A stretch of 64,000 nt of DNA from Bolinopsis microptera (Eukaryota > Ctenophora > Tentaculata > Lobata > Bolinopsidae), in assembly GCF_026151205.1 (NCBI RefSeq), contig NC_087077.1:11258983-11322982 (forward strand), given 5' to 3'. Below the pieces are notes generated by a model, which saw only the letters and a program-made list of their open reading frames with translations, ran no database searches and was not told the origin of the DNA. This document shows positions 9,155-21,463 of the stretch, piece after piece. A program made the translations under genes and the position numbers. The number at the start of each line of letters is the position of its first letter. Position 1 is the first letter of the stretch.

Positions 9155-10091
9155 TACAATATGACAACAAATCGTTCAAACTTGTCAGTGGCGAGTGACA
9201 CCAACAAGATCATTAAACCAAAATACAAAGTAAAACGACAATTTATGAATTTGGAAATAAATGTAATCTATTAAAACTGCCACTTGGGTGCAGTGTGGTA
9301 AACAGATTATTTCTCGGCGGTATATAATTAAGATGTAGCACTGCCCAGTTGTACACTTCCAGTTGTTAGACAAAAATCAAAGAGATCGAATTCCATCGTG
9401 ACAGGGACACGCATGTCAAGCGGAAAAATCCATAGGGCCCAACTGAAAAGCGAACGAGCTTCGGTTTCCCATGTATAGTGGCTAAAATTGAGATTCACAA
9501 AATTTTTGCCTAAATTCGAAACTGGGCAGTCTAGCAGAACGGGAATAAAATTACATCCAAAGAGCTCTGTTGCGGATTGCAGTTCTTAATACACACAGAC
9601 TAAATTTAAATACGCTGCAACAATACAAAATATATAATAAATTTGCTCAACAAGAAAGCAACGAATACTCTCACACAAATCTTAAATATTTTCGTTCCCA
9701 CTCGAATCGTTACAGAAATTATTGGGTTAATATCTTAATTTAGTTAATGTTTAAAACACAACGTGCGAATGGTTAATAGAAGATTGTTAAAACTCGGGTT
9801 GACATAAAAAGAAAAAAAAATCCACGGAAAATTTGTACAAATTTCGTGACCCACAGGAAGAAAAATAACAATTTATAGGACGGAAAATCAATCAAGAGCA
9901 CCTTCAGTGTGGGACATTTCGACATCACCCAGCAGCTGAGATTCAACTCGCTGATTTTCGGCTACCCCACCCATAAATAAGTTAATAATAAAAACGGAAA
10001 TCGAAATCGAGCGATCGACTCCCATCGGATCAGAACGATTAAAGAAACAGGGGGGCCAATGGAAAATGTCAGTAAGCAAATAATGTCTTGA
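9155..10091. other. Intergenic, includes the likely 3' UTR of the importin-alpha gene
   Basis: No exon or repeat is recognised. The part adjoining 10091 should be transcribed as the 3' UTR of the minus-strand gene. Confidence 0.5.
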
Positions 10092-13000
10092 TCAAAAGTT
10101 GAAGCCACCCTCTGGAGCGAGTTGCTGCTCGGTGGAATTTATCTGGAAATTGAAATTCTCGTCTTCATTCTCGAGGTAGTCTTCGGACGAGAAGAATTTG
10201 TCGATTATGTCGAATGCGAGTTTGTAAATCTGCTTGTTCTGAAATAGGTTGTAAGTTAGGACCTTGCGAAAACACCAATTCGAGGGAATTCATTATCAAA
10301 TTGTTACATTTGTAGGTTTCACATATAATATTTCTGAACGAAGTCTATAATTATGATGAACAGGTTCATTTTAAATGAGACTCACTTGATGTTTCTGTAA
10401 TTCTTCTATCCTGTCAAGGCCTCCGCAATCCTCTATCATTCTGCAGATATCCTCACATTCGTCTTTTGATGTTTCCAGCATGTTGTTCAATCCGTCCAGA
10501 AGCACTTGAACAATCTAAGAATGTGGGAAGTTTTTAGCCGATAGGACGCAATAATAACAATAGCAGAAATTTAGTAATAATTTATGAAACCTAAATGAGA
10601 TAAAATTATTTCGAGTTAATTGTAAAAAATAAATTCGAGTAGAAGAGGATGTCATTGTTTTACACAGCAAATAACTGACCGTGGGATCTCTGACTCCAAG
10701 CAGAGCACACATGCTCCTCACAGCTTGTTGTTCAATGAGGTATTTTATCTGCTCTGGTGTTCCATTAACTGTCATGTTTGAAACCGACCAGGCTGCCTCC
10801 TTCTGCGTGTTGAAGTCGCCCTGGAAGTACAAAACATGTCATCAGAAAATCAGAAGCGAAACTTATGACTGATTCCCAATTTTTTTCTTAAAATCACAGC
10901 TCACAACTCAGGGAAAACCGATTTCTTACTAAAACGTGACAAACCGTTTCTAGAGCGTTGATAACAAGAGGAATAAGACCATGATCGATAACAGCCTGTA
11001 TTTGAGATTTAGTGCCAGCAGTAATGTTGGAGATAGTCCACACTGCCTCCTTCTTTATGCTCTCTTTGTGATGTTGCAGTAAGGCAGGGAAAAAGGACAA
11101 ACAGCCACAATCTAGAGCTGCCTGTGTCTGGTGCTCTGAAAATAGGAAGTGTTTATTGACAGATCGTAATAGTGGGGGGGGTGTAACCCAAAAAAACCCA
11201 ACTCCTACCCAAGAAAAGGTAATACTGGGATTGGGTTTTTTTGGGTTTCTTAAACAAAATTTAAACAAAATTCTAGCCATTTCATTAATTGTATTGAATG
11301 TGAATTATTTCCCACTGAGTCTTACCTACGTGTTGTTCTCATGTCTTAACTTAATAGATAGTTTACATAGTATATAAGTGTGTTTATATTGATAGTATGT
11401 TATCACGATAGCAAACAGGATGTCTCGTTCATCGAGATATAATCCATATGAATGCACAAAGTGGAAGTGTGCCAAACGTGGCAAATGTGTTCTCCTGTCA
11501 TGAAAGGAGGCTATGACGAAGGTCAAGGGCAAGTCAAAGCACATGACTTAAATTACTTGACTTAAGGCGGCTTCAGAGTCCGAGTCTCGATGATGTGTCT
11601 CCAAAGCTTTCTGTCCGCCATAAGCTCCTTAATCTCCCCAGTGTTTTTGAGTCCAGTGTCACTTATTACTTATTAGGTTATCGACGAAGGTGAGCGGTGG
11701 TCTACCCCTCCCTAGGTTGGTGTGCTGCCAGGTCATCATGTCGCTGGATGTGCCCAGCCAACCTCATTCTTCTGGCCTGTATCTTCGAAATAACTCTTGG
11801 GAGTGATCCAAAGACCTCCTTGTTGGTGCGATGTCCTCTCCAGTCCACGTTTAGGGCCATCCGAAGCATTCTACTGTAACATCCGTCTATTCTTTTCTTC
11901 AAAGATTCTGTTATTGTCCACGTTTTCGTTCCATACAGGAAGATTGATTCAACCGTAGCTTGAACAGACGGATCTTTAAATCTCGGCGCAAAATGGACCT
12001 CCATATAGCCTACATTTTGTGGTAGGCAGCCCATGCCTTGGCCTTGCGTAACCTAAAGTCGTGCTCCGTTGTACTAAAATCCTCAACTTCTTCTAAGGCA
12101 TGTCCGTCCTTAGAAATTATTGTGTGTGGCTCCGCTCCTACTAAATTAACTGTAAGATGCTTGGTTTTAGACAAAAAAGATTTCATGCCTCCTCATCAGA
12201 TGAGGCTTCTGTAGGACTGTAGCATGTGATGACAGTGAGCCTGGGCTTTCCATTAAGAGACATGGTGAGGATCCTTGCGCTGTAAGATTTTATAACTTTA
12301 TAAGACTTATAGCCTCATATGCGCTGCTGTCCTCGTCAAGATGATTCATACTCTCCCATTAGAAGCGCCAGCTGCGTTTCTCCACGCAGATGATATCACT
12401 GGATGAATCCCTTTGTTCATCTTTTCTATTCTGGTATTCTCAGCAATCAGCATGCACTACCCGATGTTCAATTCTTGCAGGCCAAGGATGTGCAGCTTGC
12501 TTCGAGAAAATAGTTCTGCAAGTTCGATGCGTTTGTGCTGTTCTCTGGCTGTTCTTATGTTAAATGTGCTAACCTTAGCAGTCCTTTTACATGATACAAT
12601 ACAATTGATGTTCATATTTTTTTGATGTTTTCTTGTTTGACTTTCTGTAGAAATAGGTTGTCGTGATGTGGAGACCGAGTCATCAGCTTCTGTAATAGCA
12701 GCGTAATTACCCCGGCAACCACTTCCACTAGAAAAATAAGGGGCTTTAACCCTTAAGCTGTTGATAAACTTCATCTTGACTTTTCAGTTGGCTCACAATC
12801 TTATTCTTAACTCTTGCGCCACTAAAAGGTTAAGGGCATCCGCTTGAACAATAGCCATCTTTAACTCTCACCATAATATCTTGGGTATCTTGAGCATGTA
12901 ATTGCACGAACATATGCTATACAAGACAAATGTGACACTTCTTTTTTCTACCCAACAGCATCAGTCGTAATCCTTACCCAATCGTCATCTGCTCCAGTGT

Positions 13001-16000
13001 GGGACTTTCCGATTTTATCCCAAAGCATAAGGAGGTTAGAGTGAGAACAGAGCTACACTTTAGCGGGGACTAACCCTTCCCCTGACTACCTCGTTACCCG
13101 GTACCCCGGGCATAGGGAGCCGTATCCTGACTACCAGAGTGTGGTCCAGTCTAGCTGGGTCATAGTAGACTAGGTTGAACAGGGTAACAGCCAACACCTC
13201 TTTAGCTACTGTGCAATCCACAGTAAAGATTTACGAGTCTCAAAGCCTCTTGTAGACCAAGAGTTAAGGAGTCAATAGATCAAATTATTGAACTTCCGGG
13301 GCTCAATGTCTCCCGTCGATCGTCCTGCCTTTAGCCTGGACCCCCTGTCCAGTATCCAGTCTTCAGCACGCGGAGGTAGTGGCTTTCATCATGCTGTCCG
13401 ATCAGTGTCTGGAAGAGGGCACCAGCAGGATACCCCTTTTCAAAGTTCTGGGAGCCTCACATCAGACCAGGGCTTCCACCCAGCTTCTATCCAGCGGTGA
13501 CGCCTTGGGCCACCTAAGCTTCACACAACCATTGAAAGACCACCTGCCTACTTGTAAAAATTTTGACGATGCGATTATTACAGTCGAGGGTCTGATGCTG
13601 TACATTCTCAGTGTAACAGCTGACAACAGTTATCAACACTTTATGCCCTGGCTGTTTACATCCGATGCCTGCGAGCAAACTTTATGCTTTCCTGCGCATA
13701 GGCCTCCATGCAGGCATTAGAACTAATCTGTGTTCTAAGGATATGTTGGTTGGCATGGGCAAATCAAACCGTTCGCGTTCCCTCGAGCTTGATGCACTCG
13801 GCAAAAGTTTGATCCCTGTAACAGTTGCCCACCCTCGCAACAAGCTTGTTATACCGCATCCGAAAGCAGAAACCATTTAGAGGTAAAGATACTTCAATCC
13901 CAAGATTGTTACAAGCTATGAAGAAGGGAGTCTCAAGGGTAGAGAACTCCTTCAAGAACACTATAGCTTTGAAGGAGAGGCTTTCCAACCATCTTCTGAC
14001 GGAGCAGAGAGTGACGAAGCGGAAACAGATGATGAAGAAGAGGAAGTGGAGGATACCGACTCATCAGAGGAATGGGCGAAAATAGTAACTGTGTATTGTG
14101 ATGCTCTGCATCATGATACGGCTGTTGAGGTTTGCCTCAATGGAGGGCGAGATCGAATGCCATCCCAGTCAAGATTTTAGCGACTCCAGGGCCATAAACA
14201 AGCGAAGATATCACTCAATATCACATGTGATCATGCAGCTGATGGTAACTGCAAGATTCTTTCAGTTGGAGATAGAGCATGGTTTCTCGTTAAGCGGATG
14301 ATCAGGAAAACGGAAACAGAGATCGTGAAGGTGAGAAGAAAGGCTTTATTCCTCTCGTACCGGATGCGGTCAGGGTTGGGGTCATCAGTGAGTTGCGTCC
14401 CTACTAACTCAATTTGCCATGGCCATCGAAGTGAGCATTACATATGGCTGATATCATATCTGGATGGCCAACTTCTTCTGAGCACATCAGTGAATAAAAT
14501 ACTGCTTTTGGGTGATATTTAAGCGATTATATCTATTGTGATGTTGTAGTGATGAACCACAACAGTGATGTTGTACTGATAATTGTTTTGCTAGGTGCCT
14601 ACATGATTTTATTTCCTTCAAATGAAAAATTTGTAAAAAACCCAAAAAAACCCAACTCCTACCCTGAAAAAGGTAATACTGGGATTGGGTTTTTTTGGGT
14701 TTTTTTGGGTTACACCCCCCCCAATAGTTTAAAATATGTAGTATTTACATATTATTACTTGATCACTAGTTGGTAAACTTTTAACCCCCCTCCGTTATCA
14801 GTTTTACATATATAACTATTGTGATAAAATTACATTAGCGTAATCATCTAGAAATCCCCCCCCTCAGTGATAACGTTATATGTGAACGACACCTGAACAG
14901 TTAGTACCTCTAGCAGGCCTTTAGATCCAGACCCTTTCCAAACACTAAATACGGTTTCAAATTTTGGTTGATGAAGTTGCGATGCCAACGAAATGATTTG
15001 ATTTTGCTAGAGAAACTCGAAATTAGTTATTTCTCCTTTACCCTTCCTTGACTCTTTCGCTTTAGTGTTATTTCAATCGTCCTGACCTTTAGATCCCAAA
15101 CTAAGAGCTAGCTTATACGCCTTTATTCGACTCAAAACTGAAGAAATGTTGCATATCTTTCTATACAGCTACCTCATTATACACGGTTAGTAGATCTGTT
15201 ATTTAAGTATTTCATAAAAAATCACGGTAATTATTTTTTCTACCAGAAGTTGGATAAAGTGAATAGTTACCCCGGTACCATAAAAACTTCATGATCCCTT
15301 TTCCAAATCCAGGAGCTTACGCCAAAGAAGGGTTCTACCTCCTTGACACAGACGAACAAGTCACCGGATCAGGGGAGGGTTTGTTGATGTATGACGGAGG
15401 TACAGTGTGTGATGACTCATTTGACATGACCACAGGTGACTGGATCTGTAGGTTACTGGGTTACCAGTCTCTTATTAGCCGTCAACATGGTCTTAGATAC
15501 GAGTTCCAGGAGAGATATCCCATCAAGTTGGATGATGTCAACTGTGAAGGGAGGGAGTTACCTAGATGTCAGTACAGGACTTCTCACAACTGTATCCACC
15601 TTGAGGACATCACTTTGAGTTGTAATGTTCGGAAAAAAGGTAGGATGAAAGATTCTGATTTTACTTGAACTTAGGGAACCTTGTTTATTTTGGAGTTAAG
15701 TTGCTCGGCGACGTTTTAATGACAGAACATTACTTCTTAGAACTTTTTAGAACAACACGATGAAAATGTAAACATTTGACATCACTAAGTGATTAGTTAA
15801 TTAACCCTGAAACTAGGCGGTGATTTGGACTCATTCTACCTGGTGGACGAAGTTGGAAAATACACGTACAGTGGAGGACTACTGATGTTTGAAGGAGGCA
15901 CCGTCACTAATAGTACATTTAACGACATCACAGCTGATTGGATGTGCAAACTGATGGGATATGGTTACGCAATGAGGTGGAACAGTGGAAACCGACATGG

Positions 16001-19000
16001 GTTTCAGGACAAACTACAGATAAAGGTTGATAATCTGAGATGTACAAACAGCGTGTTACCATCATGTTACTACCACACTTTCACTTCAGAGAGCAGCCAC
16101 GATCAGGACGTATGGTTGTGGTGTGCTGCCAGATCCACTATCATCTGTCCACCAGGTCACAGAGTTGTGGATGAAGAATGTGAGGAATGCCCTCCCTTGA
16201 CCTACTCTCCTAAACCCAATAAGAACACAACATGTCTGCCCTGTCCTAAGAGATCAACCTCTCCGGCTGGAGCTACTCAGTGTATCTGTCCTGGTGGTAC
16301 CTTCTTCAGTTTTGAGCTGTCGTCTTGTGAGAGTTGTCCAGATGGTACAGTAGGTGATAAGGGCATTAGTTCTGTTAGTCAGTGTGTTGCATGTCCTCCT
16401 ATCAGCTCTCCTTCTGACGACAAAACACATTGTCTGATAAAATCGGAGTCTTTTGAAACGTTTTCAATCGTTAGTATTGGTTTATCCTCTATATGCTTAA
16501 TAGTGATTGTGGTAGTCATGGGAGTCATAATCGTCATCTGGAGCAGAAGAAAGAGCAAGAAGGAAGCATCTGGTTCATCCTCAGTGCAGTTAGAGGAGCT
16601 GCAAAGTTGTGAAGCTGCTGATACAAGAGTCGTGGGAGAGACACCCATCTATGATAATATAGCAATTTGAGCAGATCAGATCCCGTGCATCTTTTCAAAA
16701 ATGAATATTAGAATTATAATTATTGTAAGTAACGCTTATTATATGTAACGCTTATGATGTGGCATTTAGTTACTTTTAAATTAAGAAATTTAAAAGTTGG
16801 TTTTCCACAATTTCACCCCTGCGCTTTATTTCGTTTAAATGCTGTGTTGTTTATGAATACCTAAATATGAATAAAGGATCCTCAAGTGAAATTGCAGCGC
16901 AATAAGAATTACACTTTACAACCAAATCAAATGTTCACATTTAATTCAACTGAATTATTCTAGCCTTCCCATAATCATTTGTAAGTACCTGATCCAGTGA
17001 CGATGTTGCCGACAGCCCTGACAGCAGGAGTGAGAACTCTGACGTCAGTTTGACCGAGGTGTTGGACCAGGTAGGGAGCTACTCCACTGTTCAACACATT
17101 CTGGATCTGATCATCAGCTCCGTCAGTCAGGTAGGACAGTGCCCAGCATGCATCTGTGAGCACCTGAACCATTGTTGTGAAGTACTGAACTAGTTATAGA
17201 TCCCATTCGATCAGACGATCAGTAAAATACAGAATAAAGAAATTTAGAACCTTAGGGACGATATCAAAATGTTCAGAAAATAACAGCAGTACATGAGTAC
17301 AGTCTTACTCAAGGTATACGATGGGTATACGATGTATAATCTGTGTAACAATACCTCGTTGTCGGTGTGCTGTACAAGACTGAACAGAGCTGGGAGTACT
17401 TTCTGTACAACTTCCGAGGATGGTGGAGGGTCTTTGTTTCTACACAAGTTAGCGATGACCCACACTATGTTTCTTAAGAATGTCAGCTGAAGGATTGTGA
17501 CGTCAACAGAGTTGGTAATTGCATAAATCAGCCGTGTTTTAGTTCCAATTTGTATCCTTAACAACAGGAAAAGAAACTACGCTTAAGACAAAGCACTGAA
17601 AGATATGATCTGACTGACAGTTAGCTCAACCTACCGGCGTGGTGTCTTTAACAAATGAGATGACCGGATCAACAACTCCGTGGTGAATAACGAAATCTCT
17701 GCACTCAGGACCGTCCCCTATGATGTTACCAAGTGCCCAAACGCTCTGCTCCCTTACGTGTTCGTGAGGTGAAGCCAGCAGTCTCACAAACTTAGGTACA
17801 GCTCCTGGTAAAAGATTCAGTCAGCAAAATGCAAACAAAGACCGAAACAAACAAACAAAATTTCGCCTAACTTCCGGCGAAAGTTCACGACTTAAATTTC
17901 AAAGCGGTCTAACCTTTTGAAACGACTTCACGGGTTTGGTCAGAGTTTCCAGATGCGATGTTAGTAAGTGCCCATGTAGCTTCAAACTGCAGGGCTGCAT
18001 TCTCGTCATCATCAAGACATTCCACTAGAATTGGGACAATTCCAGCTCTGATCAGTTCATCGATTGGAGGGTTATTTCCCTTAGATAACTCTTTCCTGCA
18101 ATAACATAGTTATTGTTTCTCAACTAGTTACAAAAAACTATTAACATAGAATATGATTAAATACTGATTAAATAGAATATGTTTCACCGGACAAGGATTA
18201 ATACTGCAAACCTAAAATATTTGGTTTCAAAACAGTGAAGCCTCGCATATTCCTACCTGGCTTGTTGAACACAGCTCAGTTTTACATTTGGATCTGTACT
18301 CTGAGCTTCAAGTACTAATGATTGTAAATCTTTGTTATCACTCTGAAACAAAAAGTTGATTATTCTTTCCTCGATCATCTCTTGAAAGGTGCCAATTACC
18401 GCCTCAGGAAATTTATTTAAAAAAACAGAAAACTGCGCGCACTGTACCGCGCATACGGAAACCACTAACAGCGACCACGCGCAACGCAAACATGGCAAAT
18501 TTTGCTAGTCATTTAGCAGCTCGTTCCGTACAATGTAACGTCCAGGTGCACGATTACATCACATCGTACACTCGAATCTTCGGCAGACATTTCTATAAAC
18601 CTGGTAAATAGGTCATCTTATCAACAATAACTTACTGCAGGAACTGTCTCATTGTTGAAGTCCTCCAGTGGAATGTTTCGCCTTTTTAGCATATTTTCAT
18701 TTCGTTTTTCCTGTGGGAGAATTAAGAATTTGATTTTGAGTAGATGAGAACACGTACCATATCATAATGGGAAAGTTACCACGACCAGAAATTAATTCAG
18801 TAAATGGAAGGTTTATCCTTCAATGCAACGATAGAAATAAGAAATTATAATGACACGCAATAATTTCGAATTACGCTATACATCATTCGAACAGCGGCAC
18901 ACACATTTTAATTTAAATAATACGGAATATAAGAGATGATGTAAAACAAGAAATATTCCGAGATTTTCTGATATAAGTGATAAGGGTAACCTTTCTGAGT

Positions 19001-19086
19001 TCGACGGCTCCCTCTTTTCGTCTGCGTCTAGCATCGTCAGCGTCTACCCAGCTTTTGTTTTTAAACGATTTGATCCTGTCACTCAT
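10092..19086 (-). CDS. KPNA: Importin subunit alpha (karyopherin alpha), complete, 11 coding exons
   Basis: Adaptor that binds classical nuclear localisation signals through armadillo repeats and docks on importin beta for nuclear import. Coding exons, 5' to 3' on -: 19086-18991, 18710-18636, 18342-18257, 18095-17914, 17804-17635, 17486-17355, 17163-16989, 11135-10945, 10820-10680, 10514-10386, 10238-10092. All junctions are GT-AG with consistent phase, and the sum is 1524 nt (507 aa), near the usual 520-540. The N-terminus has an IBB domain ([30 protein letters not shown]). Armadillo NLS-binding signatures [43 protein letters not shown] and [10 protein letters not shown] follow in order, and the C-terminus is acidic, ending GGFNF. 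Intron 7 is about 5.85 kb, far longer than the others, and hosts another gene and repeats. The vertebrate paralogue subfamily cannot be decided. Confidence 0.95.
11173..11250. repeat. AAACCC-palindrome fold-back repeat, copy 1
   Basis: The left end GGGGGGTGTAACCC leads into AAAAAAACCCAACTCCTACC, then AAGG TAATACTGGGATTGGG and TTTTTTTGGGTTT. The AAACCCAAAAAAACCCAA arm is the inverse of the TTGGGTTTTTTTGGGTTT arm. A second copy at 14634-14722 keeps the opposite terminus (GGGTTACACCCCCC). It lies in intron 7 of importin alpha. Confidence 0.75.
11545..12774 (-). mobile_element. Decayed RTE-like LINE (endonuclease start and RT end, internally deleted)
   Basis: Read on -, 12774-12460 contains an endonuclease N-terminus ([16 protein letters not shown].. 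then [12 protein letters not shown]). 12290-12180 gives [20 protein letters not shown] (endonuclease core). 12170-11702 gives the RT C-terminal domain ([48 protein letters not shown]). Everything between the endonuclease core and the RT tail, including the RT active site, is deleted, and frames are broken. The 3' end (GCCGCCTTAAGTCAAGTAA in - orientation) resembles that of the fragment at 51345-51990. It is nested in intron 7 of importin alpha. Confidence 0.85.
13285..14420 (+). pseudogene. Unidentified decayed coding sequence, probably mobile-element derived
   Basis: Several overlapping frames carry protein-like text broken by stops and frameshifts: [20 protein letters not shown] at about 13695-13750, [20 protein letters not shown] at about 13915-13975, an acidic stretch [20 protein letters not shown] at about 14020-14080, and CDHAADGNC at about 14225-14255. 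The last resembles the DGNC core of OTU-type cysteine proteases, but the following residues do not continue the motif convincingly. GC content is higher than in the surrounding intron. I do not recognise the family; a degraded transposon or retrogene is most likely. Confidence 0.4.
14634..14722. repeat. AAACCC-palindrome fold-back repeat, copy 2
   Basis: Same core as 11173-11250 (CCCAACTCCTACCCTGAAAA then AGGTAATACTGGGATTGGG), ending GGGTTTTTTTGGGTTACACC and a C run. The intact right terminus is the reverse complement of copy 1's left terminus, so an ancestral element with both ends can be inferred. Confidence 0.75.
14831..14892. repeat. Terminal fragment of the TTCACATATTACGT MITE family
   Basis: A C-tract followed by AACGTTATATGTGAACGACA matches the right end of the element at 2657-3043. 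Confidence 0.65.
15146..16670 (+). CDS. SRCR-domain type I membrane receptor, nested in an importin-alpha intron
   Basis: Coding exons are 15146-15185, 15313-15639 and 15817-16670, with GT-AG junctions and matching phases, giving 406 aa. Exon 1 encodes a short hydrophobic signal peptide ([14 protein letters not shown]). Two SRCR-like domains follow: the first with [23 protein letters not shown] and LDDVNCEG plus a late [13 protein letters not shown]; the second ([23 protein letters not shown]) is more diverged. Then comes a Cys-rich stalk with repeated CPxC-type spacing resembling TNFR/ephrin-receptor-like modules (about residues 230-320). A transmembrane helix ([17 protein letters not shown]), a basic stop-transfer RRKSKK and a short tail ending in YDNIAI complete the protein. 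Ligand and function are unknown. A polyadenylation signal lies at 16870. Confidence 0.88.
16870..16875 (+). promoter_or_regulatory. AATAAA polyadenylation signal for the SRCR gene
   Basis: Canonical hexamer 200 bp after the stop codon on the same strand, and upstream of the nearest importin-alpha exon at 16989. Confidence 0.6.
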
Positions 19087-19375
19087 TCTAGCTAAAACGA
19101 GAATAATAGCGTTTAAAAATTTAAAAGTTTTGTAACAAGCATAAAATTTAGAGTGAGATAACGTCGTTTACATTTCAATGCGATCACTTTTCTTTGACTA
19201 GCAAATGTGACCACTGTAACTAATATTAAATCAAAGCATCAAAATATGACATTATTTATGAACAATAAGTTAATTAGCGAAAAATTTGGGGAGTTAAAAA
19301 GAAATAAATTAATAAAAACAGATTACATGTTTAAAAATGGCAGTCAAAAAATCCATATCAAAAAGATACCAAATC

Positions 19376-21460
19376 CTAATTTCTGTACCACCCATATTTA
19401 TTGGTACTCAACAACATAGTAGCCAAACATTCGTTCTGAGCAGTGCTATTCTTCACAATATTAAACAACGCTTTATCCTTCTTATAGGAAACATAACTCA
19501 CCGCCTCACAGTTATGTGAATTACTTGACATACGACCCGTCCTGCCTATCCTACGAATGTAATCTTCGTAGGTAAAAGGAAACTCGTAATTTATCACTAA
19601 ACCAATCTCTCGAATGTCTAGACCGTAACCAAAGCTGTCAGTTGTAACTATCGGGTAGTCTGTGTTGGGTATTTCGTCTCGCATTAATCGGGTTTTAGTT
19701 TTAGAGTCAGTACTTCCGCCGATGAATAAGTTATTGATGTCATGAGCGATCAGGTGTTTGTGAAGCCAGTACGCAGAATTGGCAAAGTTACAAAAGATCA
19801 GGGGTCTCTGAAGCTCGCTGTTTGAGTTCTGGATATGATTCTGGAGAAGTTCGATAATGTGAAAAGGTTTCTTCCTGTTGTTAACGAAACAAAACCTCTG
19901 CTGTACATGTTGGAGAGGGACATGAGATCTGGGGTTCAGATATCTCTCAATCCCCGGCACCATCTCCGTTACTCTCTTAAAACCAGGCGTGTGCATGATA
20001 GCACCTGCTAGAATTATCTGACATTTCGTCAAGCCGTTCTCCTGATCAACAAACTCCTTCAGGAATGCCTCGTTTTCAGCAATCTTCCGATAGTCCATGA
20101 AATCATCAGCCTCGTCCACCACGAGGTGTTGGAGATCTGAAGTAGAAACATTCCCTGAAGTTATCCAGGAAGTGAGGTTATCGTAGGTTCCGATAAGGAT
20201 GTCGATGGGGTGACCCTTGATTTCTTGAGATTGGTTTTTGCTGGTCAGTTCAGTCAGGCAGACGCTTCGTAGGTCAAATTCTTGTATCAAGTGTTCTGTG
20301 ACCAACCCAATCTGGAGAATGTGACAGTTAAACAGAGGATATAATGCATTAGTTAATAGTTTAAATGCTGGCTGGTTGAACACATGGTGAATTTAAAAGT
20401 TAGAATATGCGACCTTCCCCTGTACACAAAGTTAGAATACGTGACTCACCCTATCTGTACATTCGAATGTATACTAGTTGAGAATTTCTGAACTTATCTA
20501 AGGAGCACCTATGATGCTCAACATTTATTTTTAGTGACTAAATACAGTAATAACTCCAAAACTAGGTAAGGAATGCAACGAGAGTTTTGCGGACGAGCCC
20601 AATTTTCACTAAATTAAATAACGGTTTAAAATTAAGAAATCAGCAGATAAGCTGACATATTTCAAACCTGCAAAGCTAGGAACTTGGTAGGTGCCATGAT
20701 TATGATTCTAGGTGCTCCAGATTTAGTGATATACCCTTCCTTTTTGCTGGCTATCAGATTCTGGACTATTGGCAGAAGGTAGGTGTACGTTTTTCCTGCA
20801 AAGATAATATTAATATTGATTTGTTGTCATGACAAATAATGTGACAGAAACGGATTATGATTTTTAAGCTATCAATATTAAATATCAAATAATTCATTTA
20901 GACTTGTAAAACAAAATCGAATTGATTCTATATTACTGTGCTAACAACAGTCTAGCTATAAAAAGGAGATTATTAAAAAAATCCCACTTCAAACCTGAGC
21001 CGGTAGGACTGATAAAAACGCAGTTTTTATTCTCCAGAAGAACAGGGATAACATCGCACTGGTGGTGAGTTGGATACACAGCCCCCAACTCCGCTATCTC
21101 GCGTGCTAACTCCGGGATTATACCTACATCACTGAACTTCACTCTACTTCCGTCGTTGTAAAAACTCCACTTCTTCTGTTTAGCCCCACGTCCTATGTTG
21201 AGGAAGTTCTTGGGATCATCCCCAAAACCAATGCTAGGTTTTGGTTCATTTCTTTTTGCCTCGATATAGCGATCCCTGAAAGTTGTAGGTTTCTTTCCTT
21301 TATTTTGACCGAACAAGTCCCGGTAAGGGTTGTTGAAACGGTCAGCTCTCTCCCGGTACTTTGGCATGGCTATATCCCTGCTGGGTGGTATAGCTACATT
21401 CCGGAGGTGGGGTCTGGAGCAAGGAATCAGGTTCTTGGTGGTTCTTATACACTGATACAT
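19376..21460 (-). CDS. DEAD-box RNA helicase, DDX28-like, probably mitochondrial
   Basis: Coding exons 21460-20995, 20795-20668 and 20311-19376 (-) join in phase to 509 aa, close to DDX28 (about 540). The basic N-terminus without a folded domain fits a mitochondrial presequence. Helicase motifs in order: Q-like YPTHHQ; Walker A SPTGSGKT, split by the first intron; Ia APTKFLAL; DEAD box VDEADDF; then the C-terminal RecA domain with LIFCNFANSAYWL, TDSFGYGLDI and YIRRIGRTGR. Three motifs deviate: motif III is AGA rather than SAT, motif V has Tyr where RGLD is usual, and motif VI begins RRIGRTGR instead of HRIGRTGR. In vertebrates DDX28 acts in mitochondrial large-ribosome assembly. MRH4-type helicases are the alternative label. 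An upstream in-frame TTG at 21463 is not a likelier start than ATG 21460. Confidence 0.85.
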
Positions 21461-21463
21461 CAA

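Noticed and set aside
11173-11250. Telomere-like GGGTTTTTTTGGG repeats
   Set aside because: Only two or three units inside a palindromic element with defined termini; not a telomeric array.
14225-14300. OTU cysteine protease based on the DGNC motif
   Set aside because: Residues after the motif do not continue the family pattern, and no catalytic His was found; kept only as a remark in the unknown relic.
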